A DNA stretch of 34,048 nucleotides from Mageeibacillus sp. UBA1193 (GCA_002310155.1 DBYF01000115.1:11734-45781), one strand, 5' to 3'; positions 25,209-34,048 are shown, numbered from the stretch's first letter. The notes: a model not told the origin generated them from the letters alone. A program made the numbers and translations.

Positions 25209-25943
25209 ATGGAAGTTACGATTTTAGGCTGCAGCGGCGGTTATCCAGGCCCCGGTCAGGCAGCATCCGGTTACCTGTTGACGATAAACGATAAGAAAGT
25301 GCTGATCGATTGCGGAAGCGGTGTCTTCTCCAATCTTCAGCTTCATGTGCCGCTTAACGGCCTCGACGCTATTCTCATTTCCCATCTTCACGCTGACCAT
25401 TACAGTGATCTGATGGTAATGCGCTATGCGATCGATATGAATACTAAGCATGGCATGGAATTCAGAAATGTACCGATCTTTGCGCCGAAGACACCGGAAG
25501 GTGTGATCCATTCGCTTACGAATGACTGGGGATATAAGATCGGATACATCGGTCATGAGTCTGAGCTCCCGCTGTTTGGTGCGAAAGCGAAGTTCTTCCG
25601 TACGAACCATCCGGTCGAGTGCTACGGTATCCGTGTCGAACACGAAGGTAAGGTGTTCGTTTATACAGCAGATGCGTCCGTTGATTCACTCTTTGCGGGT
25701 TATCTGGATGACGCTGATCTGGCTATTATGGACTGTGGTGAGATCGAGGCGGCAAGACGCCCGAACATGCTCCATCTTACTCCGAAGGAGTGCTATTCCT
25801 GTGCGAAAGCACTTCGTATCAAGAAGACCATCCTCTCGCATCTGGTTCCGTTCTATGACAGAGAAGACGTGGAACTTGAGGCAAGAGCCTGTGGTGACTG
25901 GGACTTCGAACTTGCCCAGATCAATAAGACATATCGCATATAA
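25209..25943 (+). CDS. Metallo-beta-lactamase-fold hydrolase
   Basis: 244 residues, cytosolic. The metal motif is HLHADH (H59, H61, D63, H64). Further ligands are likely the His in TNHPVE, the Asp in YTADAS and the His in LSHLVPF. The fold starts TILGCSGGYPGPG, similar to RNase Z-like and arylsulfatase-like members, but the RNase Z exosite arm is not evident. The substrate is unknown. The 49-bp gap upstream holds AAGGA-type SD and a TAAAAT that might be a -10. Confidence 0.88.
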   Translation: MEVTILGCSGGYPGPGQAASGYLLTINDKKVLIDCGSGVFSNLQLHVPLNGLDAILISHLHADHYSDLMVMRYAIDMNTKHGMEFRNVPIFAPKTPEGVIHSLTNDWGYKIGYIGHESELPLFGAKAKFFRTNHPVECYGIRVEHEGKVFVYTADASVDSLFAGYLDDADLAIMDCGEIEAARRPNMLHLTPKECYSCAKALRIKKTILSHLVPFYDREDVELEARACGDWDFELAQINKTYRI

Positions 25944-25963
25944 AACGAAAAGGAGAAACATAT

Positions 25964-26254
25964 ATGAGTACAGAAAAAGATAAGAATAAGGCAGTGATCA
26001 CAGTTGTCGGTTGCGACGCGGTAGGTATTATCGCGAAGATCTCGGCACTTCTTGCAGAAGAGGGCGTAAACATTAACGACATTACACAGACGATCCTGGA
26101 TGATATCTTCACCATGATCATGCTCGTTGACCTGAAAGCCGCTAAGTCCGATATGAAAGCACTGTCAGACAAGCTGGATAAAGTCGGTGAGGAGATCGGT
26201 GTATCCATCCGCATCCAGCACACAGACCTTTTCTATGCGATGCACCGTATTTAA
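25964..26254 (+). CDS. ACT-domain protein, UPF0237 family
   Basis: 96 residues forming one ACT domain: VITVVGCDAVGIIAKISALL, then GVNINDITQTIL and IFTMIMLVDL. ACT domains bind small molecules such as amino acids and often regulate a partner enzyme. It lies 28 bp before a UPF0210 gene, an association repeated in many bacteria. A strong AAAAGGAGAAAC SD precedes the ATG. Confidence 0.94.
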   Translation: MSTEKDKNKAVITVVGCDAVGIIAKISALLAEEGVNINDITQTILDDIFTMIMLVDLKAAKSDMKALSDKLDKVGEEIGVSIRIQHTDLFYAMHRI

Positions 26255-26282
26255 TCTTGGAAGATAAGCAGGTAGTTGATAT

Positions 26283-27641
26283 ATGATCACAGATTTTGAA
26301 GTATTAGAGACTGTCCGGATGTTCCAGGAACAGCATCTGGATGTTAGAACGATCACCATGGGTATCAGTCTGATGGACTGCGCGGCGGATACGCCGGAGA
26401 AGTCCTGCCAGAAGATCTATGATAAGATCACGCGTTATGCGAAGGACCTTGTAAAGGTCGGTGAAGAGATCACAGAGAAGTACAGAGTACCGATCGTAAA
26501 CAAGCGTATCTCCGTTACTCCGATCTCTATCGTAGCCGCGGCTTCCGGTGCCAAGGATTATACGATGTTTGCCAAGACTCTTGACCGTGCGGCCAAAGAG
26601 TGCGGCGTTAACTTTATCGGCGGTTTCTCCGCTATGGTCCAGAAGGGATATACGATTTCCGACAAACGCCTGATCGATTCGATCCCAGAGGCTCTCTCGG
26701 TTACAGATAATGTTTGTTCTTCGATCAACCTCGCGTCTACACGATCCGGCATCAATATGGATGCGGTCCGTGATATGGGTGAGATCATTAAGAAGACAGC
26801 GGAAGCCACTAAAGACAGAGACGCTCTCGGCTGCGCGAAACTCGTTGTGTTTGCCAATGCTCCGGAAGATAATCCGTTCATGGCCGGTGCTTTCTTAGGC
26901 CCAGGTGAGCCTGAGTGTGTTATCAACGTAGGTATTTCCGGTCCTGGCGTTATCAAGGCGGCTCTCGAGACAGTGAAGGGAGAAGACCTCGGCGTTGTTG
27001 CTGAGACGATCAAGAAGGCTGCATTTAAGATCACCCGTGTAGGTGAACTGGTAGCTCGTGAAGCTTCCCAGAGACTGAATGTTCCGTTCGGTATTATCGA
27101 CCTGTCTCTTGCTCCGACACCGGCAGTCGGTGACTCGGTCGGCCGTATCCTTGAAGAGTTCGGTCTCGAGCACTGTGGTGCATGGGGAACGACAGCAGCA
27201 TTGGCGATGCTCAATGACGCCGTAAAGAAGGGCGGAACCATGGCAAGCTCATTCGTCGGCGGTCTTTCCGGTGCATTTATCCCGGTATCTGAGGATGAAG
27301 GAATGATCGAAGTTGCAGAGAAGGGCTTCCTGCGTCTTGAAAAGCTCGAAGCGATGACATGCGTATGCTCCGTTGGCCTTGATATGATCGCGATCCCGGG
27401 TGATACTCCGGCATCTACGATCTCCGGTATCATTGCTGATGAGATGGCTCTCGGTACATTTAATAACAAGACCACGGCAGTCCGTGTTATCCCGGTTCCA
27501 GGTAAGAAAGTTGGCGATCAGGTCGAGTTTGGAGGACTCCTCGGATACGCTCCGATCATGGAAGTGAATACGGCTTCCTCAGAAGCGTTTATCTCCCGTG
27601 GCGGACGTATTCCTGCTCCGATCCACAGCATGAGAAACTGA
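26283..27641 (+). CDS. UPF0210 (PFL-like) conserved protein
   Basis: 452 residues. It matches the UPF0210/DUF711 group throughout, with RTITMGISLMDC near the start, KRISVTPISIVAA, GGFSAMVQKGYT and CSSINLASTRSGINMDAV in the first half, and GLDMIAIPGDTP and RVIPVPGKKVGD near the end. The fold resembles pyruvate formate-lyase-like barrels, but the radical glycine motif is not seen. The function is not established. It is coupled in position to the ACT-domain gene, which may sense an amino acid for it. Confidence 0.93.
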   Translation: MITDFEVLETVRMFQEQHLDVRTITMGISLMDCAADTPEKSCQKIYDKITRYAKDLVKVGEEITEKYRVPIVNKRISVTPISIVAAASGAKDYTMFAKTLDRAAKECGVNFIGGFSAMVQKGYTISDKRLIDSIPEALSVTDNVCSSINLASTRSGINMDAVRDMGEIIKKTAEATKDRDALGCAKLVVFANAPEDNPFMAGAFLGPGEPECVINVGISGPGVIKAALETVKGEDLGVVAETIKKAAFKITRVGELVAREASQRLNVPFGIIDLSLAPTPAVGDSVGRILEEFGLEHCGAWGTTAALAMLNDAVKKGGTMASSFVGGLSGAFIPVSEDEGMIEVAEKGFLRLEKLEAMTCVCSVGLDMIAIPGDTPASTISGIIADEMALGTFNNKTTAVRVIPVPGKKVGDQVEFGGLLGYAPIMEVNTASSEAFISRGGRIPAPIHSMRN

Positions 27642-27660
27642 CATTTACTTTATTTCTGAA

Positions 27661-30006
27661 ATGAAAAGACAGCGTTTGACAAAAAATCTGATAATCGGCA
27701 CTCTTTCTATAGAACTTCTGATGCTGGTCATTTTGATTGCTTGTCTGGCGCTGTTTTCATCGTCAGATGTTAAGAAACCTGTGAATTTGAAGTCTTTTCA
27801 AACCTCTGATTTCATTCATCTGAAATCTTCGGACGGGGATCTGTCTTCTGATGACACTGAACCGGTAATATCGGATGGATCTTCACTTTTTACGATAAAT
27901 GGCAAAGCGGTCAAGGTTGTTTCCCGGCCTTTCTCGCTTCCCAAGGGAAACTATGTAGTTTCTGTCAACTACGCTTGTCATGAGAATAATAATCTGGTCT
28001 TCCTGTACTCGAAATCTCTTTCTGATAACCGTGTAGAGAATGCGGATCAGGCGGTTATTGCTAATTCTCGGTCCAATAATCTCAGTTTCGGATTTACTCT
28101 CACGTCGCAGACGGATGATCTGATGCTGTGCTTTGCGTGTGAGGAAACGGAAGGCTTTTCCGTGTTTCAGACAGAAGTACGTGAAGTGAGCGTGTCAGCG
28201 CCAAAGACAGTCCGACTCGTCGCAGCTGCAATTCTTTGGATATTCTTCTGTGGAATCTTTGATCTGATCGTGTTCCTTTTTGTCTTCTATCCGGATAGAC
28301 GGAAACACTATATTATTCTTATAAGTGCTGCTATTCTTGCATCGCTTCCTGCACTGATCCCGTCTCCCTATATCCGATGTGCGGATGATCTTCCTTTTCA
28401 TATCCTTCGAATATTTGGTATAAGGGATGGTTTTTCGCATGGCCTTCCATGGGTCAAACTGCAGACAAACTGGTATAACGGGTACGGATATATTGTCGGT
28501 GCCTGCTATGGAGATCTGCTCTTATATCTTCCTGCTCTCGGAAGCGCATCCGGTTTGAGTATGGATCTTTGTTACCGCCTCTTCGTCCTGTTTATCAATG
28601 GTTTAACTGCTGCATCCGCATATTACTGCTTCAGCAGGATGTTTGGCAGAAGACCCGGTATAGTGGGAAGTGTCGTATATGTGTTCCTGATCTACAGGAT
28701 CACAGATCTCTATCATCGTGCGGCTGTCGGTGAGTATTGCGCGATTGCATTTCTTCCGTTTATAGCTTTAGCTGTTTATCTGCTGTACAAGGATGAATAT
28801 CTTAAATCAATATGGATGTTTGTGATCGGTTTTACCGGCATTGTGAATACACACACGGGTTCTATGGCCATGCTTCTTTCTGTGCTCGTACTGTATATGC
28901 TTATCGATTTCAGAAGGACTTTTGTTGCCAGGCGCCTTTTTTCTCTTGCGGTTTCGGCAGGGACGGTTATTCTTGTGAATCTGTCTTTCATCGTTCCGTT
29001 TATTGATATGGTATTCGGAAATAAGCTCAGAGTTATGGAAGAAAATGACTATTCCATGATAAGTATCAGCGGTCTGTCGTTCAATTCGTTATATCATGGA
29101 CATGGAAACCTGAATTACTATTTCATAAGCGCTCTTTATGTTATCGTTTTACTGATGGTTTCTTCGCTTCTAGTCATTCCAAAGATCTTGAAAAACGGCA
29201 AGCACAGTGATAAGGATCCGGATAGGAAATCCGTATCATTCGGCGATTTCTACAGATACCTGATCTGTACGGGGATCATGATTTTCCTGTGTACGAAATA
29301 CTTCCCTTGGAAATCAATCACAAAAATCCCTGTACTTAAGCTTCTGCCTGCAAGCATTCAGTTCCCGTGGAGATATCTTGCTTTCACAGGAGTATTCATC
29401 GTACTTCTGCTTTGTGAAACGATACGGTTGACGATGGATAGTAAAGGTTTTGCTAAGCACGCGGGGCAGATACTGGTCGCGTCAGCAGTAGTGTTGGGTA
29501 GTATGTTCGGGTGTACGCAGTATTTTTCCTATGTAAAAGTGAACTATAATTCCGAGTACAACATTCGTTCTGAGACTTGCTCACAGCATGAGTATCTTCT
29601 GGAAGATACTGATGTTCATGATATCGGGAGTGAATATATTAAAACTGCCGATGTGAAAGTGTGGGATTATGAGAAGGACGGGGACAGGATAGAATTCGCA
29701 TATGTTTCTGATTCAGATGGATATGTTGATCTCCCGCTGTTTAACTATTCACATTATGTTGCGGAGTACGCTGAAGGAATTACTGAAGATTATCACGCTG
29801 TCGATATTGAAAATGGAGAGAATAATCGTATCCGTATCCCGGTTAAAGAGAATACAGAAGGACGTATCCGGGTTCACTTCCGTGCTCCGGTCTACTGGGG
29901 AATTGCTCTTGTGATCAGTATTCTGAGTGTAGTTGGTCTGGCGGTGTATTCTGTCCGTCAGTTGAGAAGAAAGAAGAGAGGGGAAAGAGAAATAGTGCCA
30001 TCATGA
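27661..30006 (+). CDS. Large polytopic membrane protein (PTPS-related / GT-C-like)
   Basis: 781 residues. A first helix (about 9-31), an outside domain (about 35-180), then roughly ten to twelve helices between 186 and about 600, and a C-terminal outside domain before a last helix (about 750-770) and a basic tail. The ADDLPFHILR segment (241-250), with paired Asp in the loop after a helix, is typical of polytopic glycosyltransferase-like proteins annotated as 6-pyruvoyl-tetrahydropterin-synthase-related membrane proteins (YfhO-like). Transfer of a lipid-linked sugar to an outside acceptor is inference. No clear SD precedes the ATG (TTATTTCTGAA). Its last 6 bp overlap the convergent gene. Confidence 0.8.
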   Translation: MKRQRLTKNLIIGTLSIELLMLVILIACLALFSSSDVKKPVNLKSFQTSDFIHLKSSDGDLSSDDTEPVISDGSSLFTINGKAVKVVSRPFSLPKGNYVVSVNYACHENNNLVFLYSKSLSDNRVENADQAVIANSRSNNLSFGFTLTSQTDDLMLCFACEETEGFSVFQTEVREVSVSAPKTVRLVAAAILWIFFCGIFDLIVFLFVFYPDRRKHYIILISAAILASLPALIPSPYIRCADDLPFHILRIFGIRDGFSHGLPWVKLQTNWYNGYGYIVGACYGDLLLYLPALGSASGLSMDLCYRLFVLFINGLTAASAYYCFSRMFGRRPGIVGSVVYVFLIYRITDLYHRAAVGEYCAIAFLPFIALAVYLLYKDEYLKSIWMFVIGFTGIVNTHTGSMAMLLSVLVLYMLIDFRRTFVARRLFSLAVSAGTVILVNLSFIVPFIDMVFGNKLRVMEENDYSMISISGLSFNSLYHGHGNLNYYFISALYVIVLLMVSSLLVIPKILKNGKHSDKDPDRKSVSFGDFYRYLICTGIMIFLCTKYFPWKSITKIPVLKLLPASIQFPWRYLAFTGVFIVLLLCETIRLTMDSKGFAKHAGQILVASAVVLGSMFGCTQYFSYVKVNYNSEYNIRSETCSQHEYLLEDTDVHDIGSEYIKTADVKVWDYEKDGDRIEFAYVSDSDGYVDLPLFNYSHYVAEYAEGITEDYHAVDIENGENNRIRIPVKENTEGRIRVHFRAPVYWGIALVISILSVVGLAVYSVRQLRRKKRGEREIVPS

Positions 30007-31896
30007 CCGGTTGGATTTGAAGGCGCGCTTATGTGCGTACATGATCTCATCTGCTTCCTGCATGCAGGTGACGATGTGACTGGTATCCCTTCCTTTTAAT
30101 TCCGATACACCGATACTTGCGTGGAGTTTGAAAGCTTTCCCTGAAGTTAATGAGATCTCGTCGAGGCGGCTCTTGATCTGCTTTTCGAATTCATCGCCGC
30201 GTCCGTAAGTTTCCGAGATCAGAACAGCACAGAACTCATCACCGCCGAATCTGGCACAGAACTCGTTTTCGTTGAGAGAGGACTGAAGTGCTTTCGCGAT
30301 CTCGGAAAGCGCAAAGTCACCCTCGGAATGGCCATGAATATCGTTGATCGCTTTAAGGTTATCCATATCGATACTCGCGATCGTGATGATGGCATTTTCC
30401 GGAGTGGACGTAAGAACTTCCTGGAGCGCGTTCTCAAAACCTCTGCGATTATATAGACCGGTGAGCTCGTCTGTCTGGGAAAGACGTGTGATCTCGGCAA
30501 TGATACCGAATTTCTTCTGCAGGTAACAGGTCTCGATCGCAGATGAGAGTGTGCTGATATAAGTGTATGTCAGCGAATTCGGCCACTGCATCTCATTAGG
30601 TTTCAGAACTAGATACCCGTAATCTTTGTTCTTGAAGAAGAGAGGATATACGATATATACTCCCGGAGTATCCGTATCGAAGCATTCCTTCGGAAGAAGA
30701 TCCTTGCGGCTGAATGTCTGATTGACGGCTTCTGCCTGTCTGCGGTTCTCTTCATGCATGATCTGAAGAAGGATCATGTTATCAGTAAAAGGTTTGTCCG
30801 GTTCTTCTGAAGAGAAGACAGGATCGGATTCGTCGCAGTAACAGATATAACCTGTCTCGCAACGTAATGTGTGAAAATAGTAAGTAGCTACGGAAAGGGC
30901 ACTGTCGATGTCGAGGGTGTTCTGGTAATCCGCGGTAATACGTCCGCACTCGCGCAGCAGGAACTCCTCCTCGGCAACGGAGCGGTAGATCTGGTCGATA
31001 TCCCGGCTGATGATCTGTTTTCCGCAGCCACAGCTTGCACGGAAGATGATCTCGTCAGACAGTGTGATCAGTTTCTCGGGACGCTTGCCAGCCTGGATGT
31101 CATCGATCAGCTGGAATGCAGCTTCTGCATATTTTTCAGGGTGGATGGTAACGGTAGTGAGGGAAGGAGTAGTATCTTCACCTTCCTTGATTCCGTCAAA
31201 TCCGGCGACACATACCTCTTCGGGAACGCGTACGCCCCGTTTCTGCAGTTCTTCACAGATAGAAAGCGCCATATAGTCGTTAGCACAGATGATCGCCTGA
31301 GGATAGGATATTCGTCCCTGCATGAAAAAGTCCATTGCTTTGGCACCACGGTTACGCCAGTAATTACCTTCGAAGATCGTATTCGCTTCGATGGACAGAC
31401 CACTGTCTCTCATAGCGTTTACGAATCCGCGGAGTCTGTCCGGAGAATCCTTGTGCATGTAAGGACCTGACATATAGCAGATATCCGTAAAGTGATGGAC
31501 ATCGATGAAGTGTCGCGTCATCTGATACATGGTATCTCTGTTCTCGATCGATATCGTATAGAAGTCAGGATGTCCTGTCTGGATAAGAATGACAGGACAC
31601 GTAGCATTCGTCTTTACGAGTTCATAGAACTCCCGGTCCATACCGTTGATGTCAAAGGATCCGGGAAGCGCGATGATCGCGTCAAAAGAAGAATAATCGG
31701 GCAGATGCAGTATTCCTTTCTTGCCGATCTCGGACAGGAGATTACGTCCGTATGGGGAAGTATATGATCCGTAGGATGCGAAGATAACAACATCCATATC
31801 ATGAAGAGAGGCGAGATCAATAATGGCTTTCCCGAAATCTGTCTGGAAAACCTGAGTGATCTCACTCATGAAAAGACCGATCTTTTTTCTTGCCAA
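30001..31896 (-). CDS. Cytoplasmic LacI-type sensor diguanylate cyclase (GGDEF)
   Basis: 631 residues with no signal peptide or membrane helix. Residues 3-285 resemble the ligand-binding part of LacI/GalR regulators (type I periplasmic-binding fold: AIICANDYMALSICEELQKRG, VCVAGFDGI), but no DNA-binding head is present. CGC (289-291) follows. A middle region (about 300-470) may be GAF-like. The GGDEF domain (about 475-631) has DELTGLYNRRGF, ASIDMDNLKAIND and an intact GGDEF (551-555), so it should make cyclic di-GMP. The inhibitory RxxD site before GGDEF is absent. The start is TTG at 31896: AGGAGG (31911-31906 on the minus strand) lies 9 bp upstream, and the nearby ATG is in another frame. 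Confidence 0.92.
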   Translation of the reverse strand: MARKKIGLFMSEITQVFQTDFGKAIIDLASLHDMDVVIFASYGSYTSPYGRNLLSEIGKKGILHLPDYSSFDAIIALPGSFDINGMDREFYELVKTNATCPVILIQTGHPDFYTISIENRDTMYQMTRHFIDVHHFTDICYMSGPYMHKDSPDRLRGFVNAMRDSGLSIEANTIFEGNYWRNRGAKAMDFFMQGRISYPQAIICANDYMALSICEELQKRGVRVPEEVCVAGFDGIKEGEDTTPSLTTVTIHPEKYAEAAFQLIDDIQAGKRPEKLITLSDEIIFRASCGCGKQIISRDIDQIYRSVAEEEFLLRECGRITADYQNTLDIDSALSVATYYFHTLRCETGYICYCDESDPVFSSEEPDKPFTDNMILLQIMHEENRRQAEAVNQTFSRKDLLPKECFDTDTPGVYIVYPLFFKNKDYGYLVLKPNEMQWPNSLTYTYISTLSSAIETCYLQKKFGIIAEITRLSQTDELTGLYNRRGFENALQEVLTSTPENAIITIASIDMDNLKAINDIHGHSEGDFALSEIAKALQSSLNENEFCARFGGDEFCAVLISETYGRGDEFEKQIKSRLDEISLTSGKAFKLHASIGVSELKGRDTSHIVTCMQEADEIMYAHKRAFKSNRS

Positions 31897-31939
31897 ACCC
31901 CATATCCTCCTGATGAACCTGCCTGCTGTCTATGATGCG

Positions 31940-31969
31940 ATTATATCACCGAAACCGTGCTGATTCCAA
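31940..31969 (-). promoter_or_regulatory. Candidate promoter of the diguanylate cyclase gene
   Basis: On the minus strand TTGGAA (31969-31964) is followed after 18 bp by a perfect TATAAT (31945-31940). This is 44 bp before the TTG start codon. Confidence 0.6.
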
Positions 31970-32069
31970 TTTAACGGGTACTATTTATGAATTCTTTTCT
32001 CTTGCTTAACATTTGCCGATATGTCAAAATGCTTTTAAGGGATGGATATTATGATTTAGGGGGTATATT

Positions 32070-33083
32070 ATGGCATACAATACGCAAGAAACGAGAGGCC
32101 TCAATGAGCGCGAACTTCAATTGATGCAAAGCCGTAAAGAATGGACGACGGCATTAGGCAAGAAGACGAACCTTCTGTTCATTCTCTCAATATTAAGCAT
32201 TATTATGACTGTCGTTGTTCTGATCATCACAGTCAATGCTATGGGCTCAAGAAGATACAGTGAAGTTAAGAGCGCACTGAACACACTTTATGTGTGCGCC
32301 GGTATTGCGCTGGTGCTCAGTATTATTCATGGTGGAACGCTGCTCTCTATGGGTAAGCAAATGGATGATTTCAGCTCGGCCGGAGTTATGTATATCTTAG
32401 CTCAGATAGCTTCATTACTTAAGAGTATTCTCAGTGCTTCAGGACTGGGATCTCTTTTCAATTTGGTTTCGTTGGGTCTTACTATCGCATATCTTCTCAA
32501 GTTCTGTGCTGCCATGATCAGCTGCTTTGATACGATCGGAAGTGGAATGTCAGCCAGCTGGGAGTCATTTAAGACTGTATATCTTGTTGGCACGATCGGA
32601 GCTCTTGGAAGTGTTTTCCTTGTTCTTGTGCCGGGGCTTGCCGGACTTGCTGTGATCGGTGTATACGGTTTTTCGGTCATGATGATCATTGTAGGTATTT
32701 GGCAGATCGTACTTCTTCGTCAGTCTGCGGTAGAATTTCTCGAGTACACATTTAATCCTGCTATTGAGACCAGACCAGGTGCCAGTGCTTTTCACAACGT
32801 AAAATTCAACGGATCAACAACATCTCCGAGACCGGTTCCGGCTGCACGTAATGCCACGATGTCCAGAACGGATGCTGTCAAGAAGGCTGAAGAGATGAGA
32901 AGAAGACGTGAAGCGAAGGCTGCGGGTATCGATCCTTCAGAGTTTGAACAGAATGATGAAGCGAAACTTAATGCTGAGAAAGAAAAGATCAATACACTGA
33001 AGCAGTATAAGGAGCTTCTGGATGCAGGAGTGCTTACTCAGGAAGAATTCGATAATAAGAAGAAAGAGATACTGGGTGGTTGA
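32070..33083 (+). CDS. Polytopic membrane protein with C-terminal SHOCT domain
   Basis: 337 residues. About six helices (about 33-55, 71-93, 103-125, 128-152, 169-190, 192-216) are followed by a charged cytoplasmic linker rich in Lys, Arg and Glu. A C-terminal SHOCT motif (about 308-337) follows, LKQYKELLDAGVLTQEEFDN, a short helical domain of unknown role often placed at protein ends. The membrane part is not assigned. SD AGGGGG precedes the ATG; a TATTAT at 32047-32052 may be its -10. It diverges from the diguanylate cyclase gene across 173 bp with no other feature. Confidence 0.83.
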   Translation: MAYNTQETRGLNERELQLMQSRKEWTTALGKKTNLLFILSILSIIMTVVVLIITVNAMGSRRYSEVKSALNTLYVCAGIALVLSIIHGGTLLSMGKQMDDFSSAGVMYILAQIASLLKSILSASGLGSLFNLVSLGLTIAYLLKFCAAMISCFDTIGSGMSASWESFKTVYLVGTIGALGSVFLVLVPGLAGLAVIGVYGFSVMMIIVGIWQIVLLRQSAVEFLEYTFNPAIETRPGASAFHNVKFNGSTTSPRPVPAARNATMSRTDAVKKAEEMRRRREAKAAGIDPSEFEQNDEAKLNAEKEKINTLKQYKELLDAGVLTQEEFDNKKKEILGG

Positions 33084-33104
33084 TCATAATCCGGATATAA
33101 AACA

Positions 33105-33135
33105 AAAAAGAGGGGTCATGCCCCTCTTTTTATTT
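33105..33135. terminator. Bidirectional terminator between the SHOCT gene and argH
   Basis: AAAAAGAGGGG (33105-33115) pairs perfectly with CCCCTCTTTTT (33121-33131) around TCATG. A and T runs on both flanks let it work on either strand for the two convergent genes. Confidence 0.93.
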
Positions 33136-33151
33136 CTGTGATCATTCCGGC

Positions 33152-34048
33152 TCAGTTAAGAGAATCAAGAGCCTTCTTTACCGTCTCCGGTGCAGGTGCT
33201 CCGGTGATCGTACGTTTGTTGACACAGGTCTGAAGCGAGATCGCATCATAGACATCTTCTTCGATCAGATCGGAGAACTGCTTGAATTCATCAAGGGTTA
33301 GTTTCTCGAGTGTAGTACCGTGCTCGATGCAGTAGTGAACGAGCTTGCCGGAGATCTCATGAGTGGATCTGAACGGGATGCCCTTTCTTACAAGATAATC
33401 AGCGAGGTCTGTCGCGTTGGTGAAGCCGCCAAGCGCTGCGTTCTCCATATTATCTTTTCTGAGCTTCATGGTCTTGATCATGCCGGTAAAGGGGACAAGT
33501 ACGCCCTTGATAGTATCGATCACGTCAAAGAGTGCTTCCTGAACTTCCTGCATGTCCTTATTGTAGGTGAGAGGAAGTCCCTTCATAGTAACGAGAAGGG
33601 AGATGAGGTCGCCATATACACGGCCGGTCTTGCCACGAGTAAGCTCGGCAACGTCCGGGTTTTTCTTCTGAGGCATCATGGAAGATCCTGTAGAGTATGC
33701 ATCATCCAGTTCGATGAACTTAAACTCCTGGGAAGAATAGAGAATGATCTCTTCGGAAAGACGGGACAGGTGCATCATGAGAAGAGATGCGAAAGAAGCA
33801 AGTTCGATCGCCCAGTCTCTATCAGCAACACCGTCGAGGGAATTAAGAGTGACGCCGTTCATACCCAGCTGATCCGCGACGGATTCGCGGTCGAGCGGAT
33901 AAGTTGTTCCTGCAAGAGCGCCGGAACCGAGAGGCGAGATGTTTGTTCTTGCGATCGCCTCATCGAGACGGTCCATATCTCTTCCGAACATCTGGATATA
34001 CGCCATGAGATAGTGAGCGAATGTGATGGGCTGTGCACGCTGGAGATG
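33152..34048 (-). CDS. argH: Argininosuccinate lyase, C-terminal part (5' end outside window)
   Basis: The last step of arginine synthesis, splitting argininosuccinate into arginine and fumarate. The coding frame runs through the window end: upstream of the ATG at 34006 it reads HLQRAQPITFAHYL, the conserved active-site stretch, so that ATG is internal. GSSMMPQKKNPD is the fumarase/aspartase-superfamily signature with the catalytic flexible Ser loop. The C-terminal small domain ends APAPETVKKALDSLN. About 299 of an expected 450-470 residues are present. The gene is read leftwards into the shared terminator. Confidence 0.97.
   Translation of the reverse strand, partial: HLQRAQPITFAHYLMAYIQMFGRDMDRLDEAIARTNISPLGSGALAGTTYPLDRESVADQLGMNGVTLNSLDGVADRDWAIELASFASLLMMHLSRLSEEIILYSSQEFKFIELDDAYSTGSSMMPQKKNPDVAELTRGKTGRVYGDLISLLVTMKGLPLTYNKDMQEVQEALFDVIDTIKGVLVPFTGMIKTMKLRKDNMENAALGGFTNATDLADYLVRKGIPFRSTHEISGKLVHYCIEHGTTLEKLTLDEFKQFSDLIEEDVYDAISLQTCVNKRTITGAPAPETVKKALDSLN

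Noticed and set aside
26558..27475. 305-codon minus-strand frame
   Set aside because: It lies wholly inside the conserved UPF0210 gene on the other strand and has composition expected of an antisense shadow.
3347..34048. Mobile elements or CRISPR arrays
   Set aside because: No transposase, integrase, phage gene, terminal inverted repeats or regularly spaced repeats were seen; the only tandem repeats are coding (3816-4016).

Overview
The window looks like ordinary chromosome from a low-to-mid G+C member of the Clostridia (Bacillota). The pointers are an HrcA-type CIRCE operator in front of groESL, an LCP-family cell-wall protein, UPF0237/UPF0210 paired genes, a bacterial FatA-type thioesterase, a Gld-like ABC cluster followed by a DUF4340 protein, and strong AGGAGG-type ribosome binding sites. 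I cannot place it more finely from sequence alone. No insertion sequence, prophage, CRISPR array or rRNA was seen.

Layout, left to right. (1) 1-354: the 3' end of a malic enzyme, then a hairpin. (2) 515-3346: Lrp/AsnC regulator, class I/II aminotransferase and release factor 2 (prfB, lacking the usual programmed frameshift), ending in a strong bidirectional terminator. (3) 3441-6185, minus strand: a 914-residue single-pass membrane protein with a long acidic disordered cytoplasmic part and an outside Thr-rich stalk of eight-residue repeats. It diverges from comEA (6391-7011). (4) 7073-7256: tRNA-Leu(UAA) and initiator tRNA-Met with their own promoter and terminator. (5) 7353-10692: an unusual three-gene membrane cassette comprising a sensor-like protein without an output domain, a sensor fused to a 12-helix MFS-like core, and a protein with a sigma-region-2-like head tethered to the membrane. 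An LCP-family protein (10801-12093) follows. (6) 12124-14196: promoter, CIRCE, groES, groEL and terminator.

(7) 14213-15543: a two-helix membrane protein coupled to an acyl-ACP thioesterase. (8) 15616-21569: a Gld-like ABC exporter operon (ATPase, permease, GldG-like auxiliary protein, DUF4340 protein, DUF5711-like protein). (9) 21585-25943: a CYTH phosphatase-like protein, two different FAD-dependent proteins with overlapping or near-touching ends, and a metallo-beta-lactamase-fold hydrolase. (10) 25964-27641: the ACT-domain UPF0237 / UPF0210 pair. (11) 27661-30006: a large polytopic membrane protein that overlaps, tail to tail by 6 bp, a minus-strand LacI-type-sensor diguanylate cyclase (30001-31896). 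(12) 32070-33083: a polytopic SHOCT protein. (13) 33152 to the window end, minus strand: argH, truncated by the window.

Most genes are housekeeping or conserved hypothetical. The parts that best merit a second look are the 7353-10692 membrane cassette, the 914-residue stalk protein, the cytoplasmic sugar-sensor-like diguanylate cyclase that starts with TTG, and the Gld-like operon. All assignments are by reading motifs; no database search was run.
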